Below the pieces are notes generated by a model. It made no database searches. It saw nothing but the letters and a program-made list of their open reading frames with translations, and was not told the DNA's origin. Below are positions 1 to 5,980 of a stretch of 6,249 bases of DNA, in pieces. The translations under genes and the position numbers were made by a program. This stretch comes from Acidobacteriaceae bacterium (GTDB lineage: Bacteria; Acidobacteriota; Terriglobia; Bryobacterales; Bryobacteraceae). Positions within the stretch are counted from its first letter, which is position 1. Each line of letters opens with the position of its first letter. The DNA lies in the NCBI GenBank assembly GCA_019245255.1, contig JAFARV010000276.1, positions 1 through 6,249 of the forward strand, written 5' to 3'.

Positions 1-556
1 GCGCCAGGCAGTTTATTCTGATTCCATCTGCAGCTAGTTCGCGGCCAAGTACAGTTGTCAATCGAATCACTGCAGCTTTGGCGACATCATAACCAGAGAA
101 TCCGCCGGGGGTTTTCCGTCCGTGCCAGAGCGCGGAGATTGAGGCCACGTTGACGATCGAGCCCCCTCCGTTGCGGCGCATCACGTCAATTCCGTAGCGT
201 GTGACATTGAGCGTTCCGAACAGGTCGGCTTGGAGCGGAGGTCCCCAACCGCCAATTCCCTCTCCGGATGGCGCTGGCGATGAGGCGTTATTCACGAGAA
301 CGGAGAACCCGCCAAACTCAGATTCGGTAAATTCCATCAGAATGCGAGTCTGAGCTTCATCAGCGACGTCGGCCTTGCGGAAGACGGCTCTTCCTCCGTT
401 GGCTTCGATGAGCCGTGCAGTTTCGCGACCGCCCACCTCGTCGATATCGCAAACGACTACGGGGAACTCCCGTGCAAAACGGATCGCGATCGCCCGGCCG
501 CATCCGGTTCCCCCAGAACCAGTGACCAGCACTGGTCCCACATCATCTTTCATCAT
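1..556 (-). CDS. Short-chain dehydrogenase/reductase (SDR), C-terminus off the left edge
   Basis: A classical SDR that would reduce or oxidise an alcohol/carbonyl substrate with a nicotinamide cofactor; the substrate cannot be told. 185 codons are visible; about 60-70 C-terminal residues, which carry much of the substrate loop, lie beyond the window. Visible signatures in order: the cofactor motif TGSGGTGCG (residues 12-20), an acidic Asp37 after the second strand (CDID), which in this family favours NAD(H) over NADP(H), NNAS at 89-92, the catalytic Ser139 in NVAS, and YDVAK at 156-160 with Tyr156 and Lys160. Ser and Tyr are 17 apart, slightly more than the usual 13 or so, so a short insertion lies between them. 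Start: two tandem ATGs at 556 and 553; GAAGG at 574-570 is a rather distant ribosome site. It follows the reconstructed DUF3224 stop by 27 bases on the same strand and is probably the third gene of that operon. Family call is firm; the role is unknown. Confidence 0.93.
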   Translation of the reverse strand, partial: MMKDDVGPVLVTGSGGTGCGRAIAIRFAREFPVVVCDIDEVGGRETARLIEANGGRAVFRKADVADEAQTRILMEFTESEFGGFSVLVNNASSPAPSGEGIGGWGPPLQADLFGTLNVTRYGIDVMRRNGGGSIVNVASISALWHGRKTPGGFSGYDVAKAAVIRLTTVLGRELAADGIRINCLA

Positions 557-583
557 GTTGTCAGCGGCGCCTTCAGTCTGCGT

Positions 584-985
584 TCAATCGAGATCGTATT
601 CGAACGTGAATAGTGTTCGATGATCCTGCTCTTTTTTCCAACGGTACGTGCCGGCACCCTGAATCTTGGCGAGCCCCTCAGCCCCGAACCAGGGACAACG
701 GACCACTTTGCTTCCAGGGTGTCCGTCGCAAACATCCCCTGGCTTTTTAGGACAAAACTGCCAGTTCGCTCGCCAATGGAACCAACGATTCTTTCCACTC
801 CCACGAAGATCCCCGTGCTCTGGCCGATGTAAACCATCAGATATTCAGCTGCGCCTTCGCCGACGATGTCACCGCGCGAAAGTTGCTCGGACCTTCGCGA
901 GACTCAGTTTCTCATCGCTAACGACGAAATATGGTTCCTCGCTCCAGTTCCGCGTCTCACAAGTTCCTTCTGCCCGAAGTGACAC
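584..985 (-). pseudogene. DUF3224 family protein, broken by two compensating frameshifts
   Basis: Read in one frame this region yields only short pieces, but joining three frames gives a continuous 133-residue DUF3224 protein, the usual family length (about 130). Piece 1, from GTG at 985, contains ETRNWSEEPYF and ends in a TGA at about 873. Piece 2, one base on, continues GDIVGEGAAEYLMVYIG, then VERIVGSIGERTGSFVL and WSVVPGSG. Piece 3 continues AEGLAKIQGAGTY and ends FEYDLD before TGA at 586-584. The joins need one surplus base removed in the CGCGCGG stretch (about 880-872) and one G added to the GGGG run at 685-682; the net length change is zero. DUF3224 proteins are small beta-barrels of unknown function (placed near the allene-oxide-cyclase-like barrel fold in structural classification, from memory). 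The start has an ideal Shine-Dalgarno and lies just after the reductase stop, so the gene was built to be co-expressed. It may be a young pseudogene or a normal gene with sequencing errors. Confidence 0.85.
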
Positions 986-986
986 T

Positions 987-2162
987 CTAAACCTCCTTTC
1001 GGCCGGACGTAGCCGCCGCTGTGAGGCCTTCGATCCCAAGGTCCATAACGCCGGTCTTGACGCCATTGGCAAGCGCTTCCGCGTCTCCGCCAGTCGCCGA
1101 GAATTCCGCGATCCAGGTCACTCGAGTCCGTGACCCATTGAGCCTTGTGAAGCGTACAAGGGACTCATGATCTCGCATCGGAAGTGGCGATTCGATAACG
1201 GAATACTTATAGTAATGATTCTCTGGCGAGATCGCGAGAAGCCGTTCCCGGATGCACATCCCGTTTCGAAGTCGAAGATTGCGTACGCTGCCAGCGTCTG
1301 TACCTGTCCCCGACTCGAGCCTGCTCGCGATGACGTCCGGGTGCCAATGCGCAATATTGTTGAAATTGCTCACGAAGCTCCACAAGACATCAACGGGTGC
1401 ATCAATCTGGCCGGAACTCTCGACTCTCAAATGCTGACCTACCGAAAAGATGCGCTGTGGCTCCGGTCCATCCAGTTCAGATGGCCTCCGTCCACCAAAC
1501 CTGCTGGACCCTGTAGCGCTCGTTAGGAGTGGAACGCTCAAGATAGCCAGTGGGCCCGGGCCCGTGCGTGCGATAAGATATCGGACCAGGTCCGCTGCCG
1601 ACTCCAGCAAGCGGGCGTTTCTCAAAGGGCCCGCGTTGACTGGATTCAGCCCAAGATCGTGCGCAAGAATTTCGACAGCAATACGCGCATCTTGATGGTC
1701 GGTAGCGATTAGGACGGATACGTGCTTGTCTTGCAACTCTGCGCGCTCGATTTCAAAGACCTCTTGAGGGAGCATGTTAAACGCCTTTGCCACCTTTGCA
1801 TTTGGTGCCTGCGTCTGGAGTGTCTCCGCCAAGGAACTTGGCGACACCTCGAATTGAAAGCCTGAAGGGATCGCTCTGTTGTTGAGATCGATCAGCGGTT
1901 TTCCGTTGAGAACGTCACGATCTCCGATCGCATCTGCGGGATCGATTCCCCTAACGCAGTAGAGAAGAACATCCCCAAAGCTGGCCGCCTCATGATTCGT
2001 TCCATTTCGAACTTCGGCCGTTGCGTGGGCACGTGCGAGTACTGCGGCCTCACCCGCCGCCTCAGGCCGGCGGCCGCCGAAGAATACCTCATGACCGGCC
2101 GCCGCCCACAATCCGCCGAGTGTCCGTCCCATGTTGCCGGTACCGATAATACCGATCTTCAT
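987..2162 (-). CDS. NADP-dependent reductase-like Rossmann domain fused to an SRPBCC domain
   Basis: A 391-residue two-domain protein. Residues 1 to about 228 resemble the NADP-oxidoreductase, coenzyme F420-dependent family (F420_oxidored type): GIIGTGNMG at 4-12 is the dinucleotide loop, GGRRPE at 29-34 places two arginines where the NADP 2'-phosphate binds, and KAFNM (126-130) plus a late LLESAADLVRYLI helix (185-197) are typical. The usual C-terminal FGGRRPSEL sits at 222-230; a short linker follows, then residues about 246-380 form an SRPBCC/polyketide-cyclase-like domain, with the pattern IDAPVDVLWSFVSNFNNIAHWHP (shown in part: IDAPVDVLW, 253-261; HWHP, 272-275) and IESPLP at 323-328. 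SRPBCC domains bind small hydrophobic ligands in a deep cavity. Start: ATG 2162 opens the Rossmann strand directly; the frame stays open upstream but that part lies opposite the regulator gene. No clear Shine-Dalgarno; a hairpin overlaps the start. A cytosolic reductase is likely; real F420 use is unproven. Confidence 0.88.
   Translation of the reverse strand: MKIGIIGTGNMGRTLGGLWAAAGHEVFFGGRRPEAAGEAAVLARAHATAEVRNGTNHEAASFGDVLLYCVRGIDPADAIGDRDVLNGKPLIDLNNRAIPSGFQFEVSPSSLAETLQTQAPNAKVAKAFNMLPQEVFEIERAELQDKHVSVLIATDHQDARIAVEILAHDLGLNPVNAGPLRNARLLESAADLVRYLIARTGPGPLAILSVPLLTSATGSSRFGGRRPSELDGPEPQRIFSVGQHLRVESSGQIDAPVDVLWSFVSNFNNIAHWHPDVIASRLESGTGTDAGSVRNLRLRNGMCIRERLLAISPENHYYKYSVIESPLPMRDHESLVRFTRLNGSRTRVTWIAEFSATGGDAEALANGVKTGVMDLGIEGLTAAATSGRKEV
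991..998 (-). promoter_or_regulatory. Strong Shine-Dalgarno for the DUF3224 gene
   Basis: The minus strand reads AAGGAGGT six bases before a GTG (985-983). It lies inside the last codons of the upstream reductase-SRPBCC gene, whose TAG stop is 989-987. This decides the GTG start, since no ATG fits the conserved N-terminus, and indicates a tightly packed operon. Confidence 0.8.
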
Positions 2163-2192
2163 CAGCCCGATTCTTGCATTGGGCGGGCTGAT
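2160..2192 (-). promoter_or_regulatory. Hairpin and five-codon leader at the reductase start codon
   Basis: On the minus strand ATCAGCCCG (2192-2184) and CGGGCTGAT (2169-2161) are a perfect 9-bp inverted repeat around a 14-base loop. The second arm covers the A and T of the reductase ATG (2162-2160), so an RNA stem would hide the start. In the loop an ATG at 2179 opens a five-codon frame, M-Q-E-S-G, whose TGA (2164-2162) overlaps the reductase ATG as TGATG, an arrangement that permits reinitiation. The repeat is seen directly; control of translation, or use as a DNA operator, is inferred. Confidence 0.45.
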
Positions 2193-2197
2193 CCACA

Positions 2198-2225
2198 ATG
2201 ACAAATGTTCCTCACATTCTGCCAA
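2198..2225 (-). promoter_or_regulatory. Candidate promoter with internal dyad for the reductase operon
   Basis: The minus strand reads TTGGCA (2225-2220; 5 of 6 to the sigma-70 -35 consensus), a 16-base spacer, then TGTCAT (2203-2198; 4 of 6 to the -10). The spacer holds a perfect dyad, AATGT-5 bases-ACATT (plus-strand 2204-2218), where a bound regulator would block or reshape the promoter. Transcription would begin just upstream of the hairpin. The matches are modest and could arise by chance. Confidence 0.3.
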
Positions 2226-2244
2226 GAGGACCGAGCGATGAGAA

Positions 2245-2268
2245 CGGGTTGAATTAACTCCGGTTGAA
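2245..2268. repeat. Pair of 9-base direct repeats in the divergent spacer, possible AraC-type half-sites
   Basis: CGGGTTGAA (2245-2253) and CCGGTTGAA (2260-2268) match at 8 of 9 positions and are offset by 15 bases. They lie 60-83 bases upstream of the GlxA-family start and upstream of the candidate leftward promoter. AraC-family proteins often bind pairs of direct half-sites, so an operator is plausible, but the pair is short and its spacing is not a whole number of helical turns. Confidence 0.25.
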
Positions 2269-2313
2269 CAAGCCGCTAAGTCGCCGCCGATCTCGGCTGC
2301 CGTGGCAGAAGAT

Positions 2314-2320
2314 AAGGAGG
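2314..2320 (+). promoter_or_regulatory. Shine-Dalgarno of the GlxA-family regulator
   Basis: AAGGAGG lies seven bases before TTG 2328-2330. The in-frame TTG at 2322 is only one base away and too close to be used from this site, so 2328 is the best-supported start. Confidence 0.65.
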
Positions 2321-2327
2321 ATTGGCA

Positions 2328-3371
2328 TTGCTGCCAGGTTTGGGCGCGTCCTACGCTGACGATATGGACAGGCACATCGGCACTCGCTGGAAAGGTACCC
2401 GATACATCGGAATGGTGGCAATGCCAGAAACGCATGCGCTGGAGATCGTCGGTCCATACGAAGTTTTCGCACGCGCAGCCGAAATCAGCACAAGTCGCCT
2501 GCTTCCGACCCGGTATCAAGTCGAAGTCGTGTCCGTGAAAGGAGGTCCGGTTGGTCCAGAAGGGGCCCTTTGTGTTTTGCCAAAACGCACCTATGGTACG
2601 GTCTCAGGACCAATTGACACACTGCTCATCGTGGCCGGCGCAAGCGCGCCTCACAAGCCGCCAGCCCAGCCGTTTCTGGCATGGCTGAAGAAACAGATCC
2701 GCCGCACTCGCCGATGGGGTTCCATCTGCGCCGGAGCCTTTGTCCTGGCTGAAGCTGGTTTGCTCGACGGCCGCAGAGCTACAACCCATTGGGGATTGGG
2801 AAGAGAACTGGCCCGCCGATATCCCAAAGTCAGAGTCGATTCGAGTCAAATCTTCTCACGCGACCACAACGTATACACTTCGGCAGGTGTAGCGGCCGGG
2901 ATGGACCTCGCCCTCGCGATGGTCGAGGAAGACTTCGGGCATCAGTTTGCGCTAGATATTGCTCGGGATTTGGTCCTCTTTCTGCGACGATCTGGTAACC
3001 AGTCCCAATTCAGCCCACAGCTGGAATTACAAGCAGCGGATTTCGAGCCGCTGCAGGACCTACTGGGCTGGATCGCAGATCATCTGGGGCAGGATTTGCC
3101 GGTCGAGACGCTCGCAGAAAGAACGGGTATGAGTCCTCGCAATTTTGCCCGCGTGTTCGCTCGCGAGTTGGGCATAACGCCGGCAAAATACGTGGAACGA
3201 GTACGATTGGATGCCGCGAGACGGCGTCTAGAGGAGTCATCCCAAACGCTTGAGGCAATAGCAAAACAAACCGGCTTCGGAAGCATTGAGTCGTTGCGGC
3301 GAGTTTTCTTGAAGCATCTGAACACTACGCCCGGCGCCTACCGGCAGCACTTTCAAAGGTCCAGTAATTGA
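2328..3371 (+). CDS. GlxA-family transcriptional regulator (DJ-1/PfpI domain + AraC helix-turn-helix)
   Basis: A 347-residue DNA-binding regulator. Residues about 25-215 form a DJ-1/PfpI glutamine-amidotransferase-like sensory domain: RYIGMVAMPE opens it, EIVGPYEVF (39-47) matches the family's L-x-GP-x-EVF, GSICAGAFVLAEAGLLDG (131-148) is the nucleophile elbow with Cys134 kept, ATTHW (151-155) follows, and TSAGVAAGMDLAL (184-196) closes the core. Residues about 257-343 are an AraC-type DNA-binding region with two helix-turn-helices (around VETLAERTGMSPRNFARVF and LEAIAKQTGFGSIESLRRVF). In this family the amidotransferase-like domain is generally used for sensing rather than catalysis; its ligand is unknown. 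Start chosen at TTG 2328 because of the AAGGAGG seven bases upstream; ATG 2364 is the alternative and would still keep the whole domain. It is transcribed away from the reductase operon across a 165-base spacer, so it probably controls that operon and itself. Family call is firm; its target is inferred. Confidence 0.93.
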   Translation: MLPGLGASYADDMDRHIGTRWKGTRYIGMVAMPETHALEIVGPYEVFARAAEISTSRLLPTRYQVEVVSVKGGPVGPEGALCVLPKRTYGTVSGPIDTLLIVAGASAPHKPPAQPFLAWLKKQIRRTRRWGSICAGAFVLAEAGLLDGRRATTHWGLGRELARRYPKVRVDSSQIFSRDHNVYTSAGVAAGMDLALAMVEEDFGHQFALDIARDLVLFLRRSGNQSQFSPQLELQAADFEPLQDLLGWIADHLGQDLPVETLAERTGMSPRNFARVFARELGITPAKYVERVRLDAARRRLEESSQTLEAIAKQTGFGSIESLRRVFLKHLNTTPGAYRQHFQRSSN

Positions 3372-3768
3372 CCACAAACCAAGCGAACCTCGCCGGACGT
3401 CAACACGGTTATCGTTGCCCGCGCGGAAGATTCGCTGTTCAGAAACACGCCTCTGCGGTTTTTCCAAGCCATAGGCCAAACCCGATGCTGAACGGATCGC
3501 ATCCGTTTAGTATCAATTCGGATGTCGTTAAGGGCGCTGCTTACGAATTCTGGTCCTATTAGGGGCAAAATCGGCAACTGAGCGACCTTCTGCCGGATAG
3601 ATCCGCCCTGATCGCCCAGTATTTAGGTACGGTTCCGCTCACTGGCTGTTAACAGGCGCTCTTGGACAAACTGTCACCCATCTCTCCGGTCCACTTCGTT
3701 ACCGGTGTGCCCGGTCTGTGCCAAATCAAGCCGCGCTCCCTGCTGGTCTAACCTAGTAGTAACCGTTG
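3372..3768. other. Intergenic stretch without a recognisable gene; possible gene remnant
   Basis: Nothing here matches a family I know, and no tRNA-like fold is visible. The plus-strand frame running from 3368 to the TAA at 3749-3751 looks partly coding-like between 3563 and 3748 (for instance LLPDRSALIAQYLGTVPLTG and LDKLSPISPVHFVTGVPG), but is broken by TAG at 3560-3562 and TAA at 3650-3652. It could be a decayed gene or chance in GC-rich DNA. A 7-bp stem with a 3-base loop (AACGGAT / ATCCGTT, 3491-3507) lies 120 bases after the regulator stop; it has no T-run, so it is a poor terminator candidate. The promoter for rel should lie here, but no convincing -35/-10 pair is visible. Confidence 0.5.
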
Positions 3769-5976
3769 ATGCCCACCGATGTCTCTGATGCGCCGCGTGT
3801 TGAAGAGTTGTATCAGGCGCTCGAGCAGCGGGTGCGGACACTCCGTCCGCATGAAGATATCAGCGCTCTGAAGCGCGCCTTCGAGTTCGCGCTCGAGCAC
3901 CACCGTCACCAGCGGCGTAAGTCCGGCGAGCTGTACATCACGCATCCCTTAGCGGTCGCCAATTTGCTCGTCGACATGGACATGGACCCGGTCTGTATTC
4001 AGACCGGTCTTCTGCACGACACAGTCGAGGACGTGAAGAGCGTCACAATCGAGCAGATCCGGGATGCCTTTGGAACAGACGTTGCCCGCTGCGTAGATGG
4101 CGTAACCAAGCTGAACAAAATCGGTTTCGCCAGCCGGGACGATCGCCAGGCGGAAAGCCTGCGTAAAATGCTGCTGGCGATGACCAGCGACATTCGAGTG
4201 ATCATCGTCAAGCTGGCCGACCGTTTGCACAATATGCGCACCATCAGCAGCCTGGCGCGTGAGCGTCAGATTGCAATCGCGCAGGAAACGCTTGAGATTT
4301 ACGCCCCGATCGCACACCGGCTCGGGATGGGAAAGATTCGTGGCGAGCTCGAGGACCTGTCCTTTCAGACGCTCGAGCCCGAAGCCGCGGCGGAGCTTTT
4401 GCGGGAGATCGAATCCAAGCGGCAGGAAAACGAAGAATGGCTGCGCCAGATCCGAACCCAGATAGAGCAGAAACTGGCCCGCGAAGACATTCCTGCCCGC
4501 GTCGACGGCCGTGTGAAGCGCGCCTATTCCGTCTATCAAAAGCTCAAAAGACAGAAGATCCCTCTCGACCAGGTTTACGATTTACTCGCGCTGCGCATCA
4601 TTACTGATTCCGTAAAGAACTGCTACGCCGCGCTGGGAGTGATCCACAATGAGTGGCACCCGATTCCGGGACGCATCAAGGATTTTATTGCCATGCCGCG
4701 TCCTAACCTGTACCAAAGCCTGCATACATCCGTCATTGGCCCCGGAGGCATTGCAGTCGAAGTGCAGATCCGGACCGCAGAGATGCACCGCATTGCGGAG
4801 GAGGGCATTGCGGCGCACTGGAAGTACAAGGAAGGCGCTAAAGGACCCGGCGAAGAGGACCAGCGAATCGCCTGGTTGCGCCAACTCGTCGAGTGGCAGC
4901 GCGAAATGCGCGATTCAGCCGACTTCATGTCGACGCTCAAGCTCGATCTGTATCCCGAAGACGTCTACACGTTCACTCCACGCGGAAGAGTGATTGCACT
5001 TCCGCGCAATGCAACGCCCATAGACTTTGCTTACTCCATTCACACCGACGTAGGAAACACCTGTGTCGGCGCCAAAGTGAACGGAGTGATCAAGCCGCTC
5101 AAATACGCACTGCGGAATGGCGATGTCGTCGAGATCCTTACGCAGCCCGGGCATCAGCCGAGCAAGGACTGGCTCGCGATTGTAAAGACAGCGCGCGCGC
5201 GCAACAAGATCAAGCACTTCATCAATGCGGCGGAGCGCGCGAAAGCTGTCGAAATCGGACAGAAGTCGCTCGAAAAAGAGGCTCGCAGACTCGGTGTCAA
5301 TCTCGGCCGCATTTCGCAGGACGATTTGGCGTCGGTGGCATCCGAGTACGGAGTCGCCAAAACGGAAGACCTCTACGCGGGTCTGGGATTCGGGAAGTAC
5401 TCGGCGCGTCAGATTCTGCAGAAGGTTGCTCCCGAAGAAGTGGAGGCCGCGCCCGCGGTTCCCGTGCCGCCGGTCCGTCCAACCCCGGCTCCGGGAACGG
5501 CATTCGGCGATGGCGATCTCGCCATTCATGTGAAGGGCATCGACGACGTCCTGGTCTATCGTGCCAAGTGTTGCAATCCGATTCGCGGAGAACAGATCGT
5601 CGGCTACATCACCCGCGGGAAGGGAATTGCCGTGCATTCGGTCCAATGCCCGAATGTGCAGAATCTTCTATACGATGCAGAACGCAGAATAGATGTCGAT
5701 TGGGCGCGCAGTGCGCACGAACCTCTACCAGTAAAAATCGTGATTTACACAGACGATCGCCCGGGAATTCTGCATCAATTAACGTCTATTCTAAGCTCAG
5801 AAGCAACTAATATCCGAACATTAGAGGCACGTACCGATGAGAAACGCGGCGACGAAAGTGCCGTAGTTGACATCACAATAGATGTCCGTGACAAAAAACA
5901 ATTGGAGCGCGTGATCACCTCATTCCGCCGCATACCTGGAGTGCGCGACATAGAGCGTGTCCCCACCACGCAGTGA
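3769..5976 (+). CDS. rel: Bifunctional (p)ppGpp synthetase/hydrolase (Rel/SpoT family)
   Basis: Makes (p)ppGpp by moving pyrophosphate from ATP to GDP/GTP, and hydrolyses it again: the central enzyme of the stringent response. 735 residues, the normal length, all domains present. HD hydrolase domain (about 30-180): ITHP at 57-60, the HDTVED signature at 83-88, and KLADRLHNMRT at 148-158. Synthetase domain (about 235-355): RVKRAYSVYQKL near 248-259, GRIKDFIA at 301-308 and YQSLHT at 315-320. The RxKD form at 302-305, rather than the ExDD of synthetase-only RelA, marks the bifunctional class. TGS domain about 396-457 (from DVYTFTP), a helical region to about 550, a Pro/Ala-rich linker (about 557-577), the CC/zinc-finger-like region with Cys601-Cys602, His623 and Cys627, and a C-terminal ACT domain (about 654-733) for ribosome and ligand sensing. 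Start ATG 3769 follows an in-frame TTG directly; no good Shine-Dalgarno is seen. The DUF971 gene begins four bases after the stop. Confidence 0.97.
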   Translation: MPTDVSDAPRVEELYQALEQRVRTLRPHEDISALKRAFEFALEHHRHQRRKSGELYITHPLAVANLLVDMDMDPVCIQTGLLHDTVEDVKSVTIEQIRDAFGTDVARCVDGVTKLNKIGFASRDDRQAESLRKMLLAMTSDIRVIIVKLADRLHNMRTISSLARERQIAIAQETLEIYAPIAHRLGMGKIRGELEDLSFQTLEPEAAAELLREIESKRQENEEWLRQIRTQIEQKLAREDIPARVDGRVKRAYSVYQKLKRQKIPLDQVYDLLALRIITDSVKNCYAALGVIHNEWHPIPGRIKDFIAMPRPNLYQSLHTSVIGPGGIAVEVQIRTAEMHRIAEEGIAAHWKYKEGAKGPGEEDQRIAWLRQLVEWQREMRDSADFMSTLKLDLYPEDVYTFTPRGRVIALPRNATPIDFAYSIHTDVGNTCVGAKVNGVIKPLKYALRNGDVVEILTQPGHQPSKDWLAIVKTARARNKIKHFINAAERAKAVEIGQKSLEKEARRLGVNLGRISQDDLASVASEYGVAKTEDLYAGLGFGKYSARQILQKVAPEEVEAAPAVPVPPVRPTPAPGTAFGDGDLAIHVKGIDDVLVYRAKCCNPIRGEQIVGYITRGKGIAVHSVQCPNVQNLLYDAERRIDVDWARSAHEPLPVKIVIYTDDRPGILHQLTSILSSEATNIRTLEARTDEKRGDESAVVDITIDVRDKKQLERVITSFRRIPGVRDIERVPTTQ

Positions 5977-5980
5977 GCCG

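Noticed and set aside
553..837. Minus-strand frame of 94 codons whose TGA overlaps the SDR ATG, suggesting a coupled gene
   Set aside because: Its first part is the middle of the DUF3224 domain, and after the GGGG run it leaves the conserved frame. The overlap with the SDR start comes from the frameshift.
666..1133. Plus-strand open frame of 155 codons
   Set aside because: Antisense shadow of the DUF3224 and SRPBCC region with no recognisable domain and an arginine/serine-rich composition.
2163..2519. Upstream in-frame extension of the reductase by 119 residues
   Set aside because: It lies antisense to the start of the regulator gene, has no family resemblance, and the Rossmann strand MKIGIIGTG begins exactly at ATG 2162, as in homologues.
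3237..3577. Two overlapping minus-strand frames after the regulator gene
   Set aside because: Partly antisense to the regulator's DNA-binding domain, no recognisable motif, no Shine-Dalgarno.
3701..3715. ACCGG-5 bases-CCGGT stem before rel
   Set aside because: Only 5 bp with no T-run or nearby promoter match; such stems are common in GC-rich DNA.
5190..5202. Alternating GC run (GCGCGCGCGC)
   Set aside because: Encodes the conserved TARARNKIK part of Rel; simple codon-usage effect.
4915..5646. Minus-strand open frame of 243 codons opposite rel
   Set aside because: Antisense shadow caused by GC-rich codons; no domain and no ribosome site of note.
4893..5810. Plus-strand open frame of 305 codons within rel
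   Set aside because: Out-of-frame shadow of the fully conserved rel gene; arginine/serine-rich, no domain.
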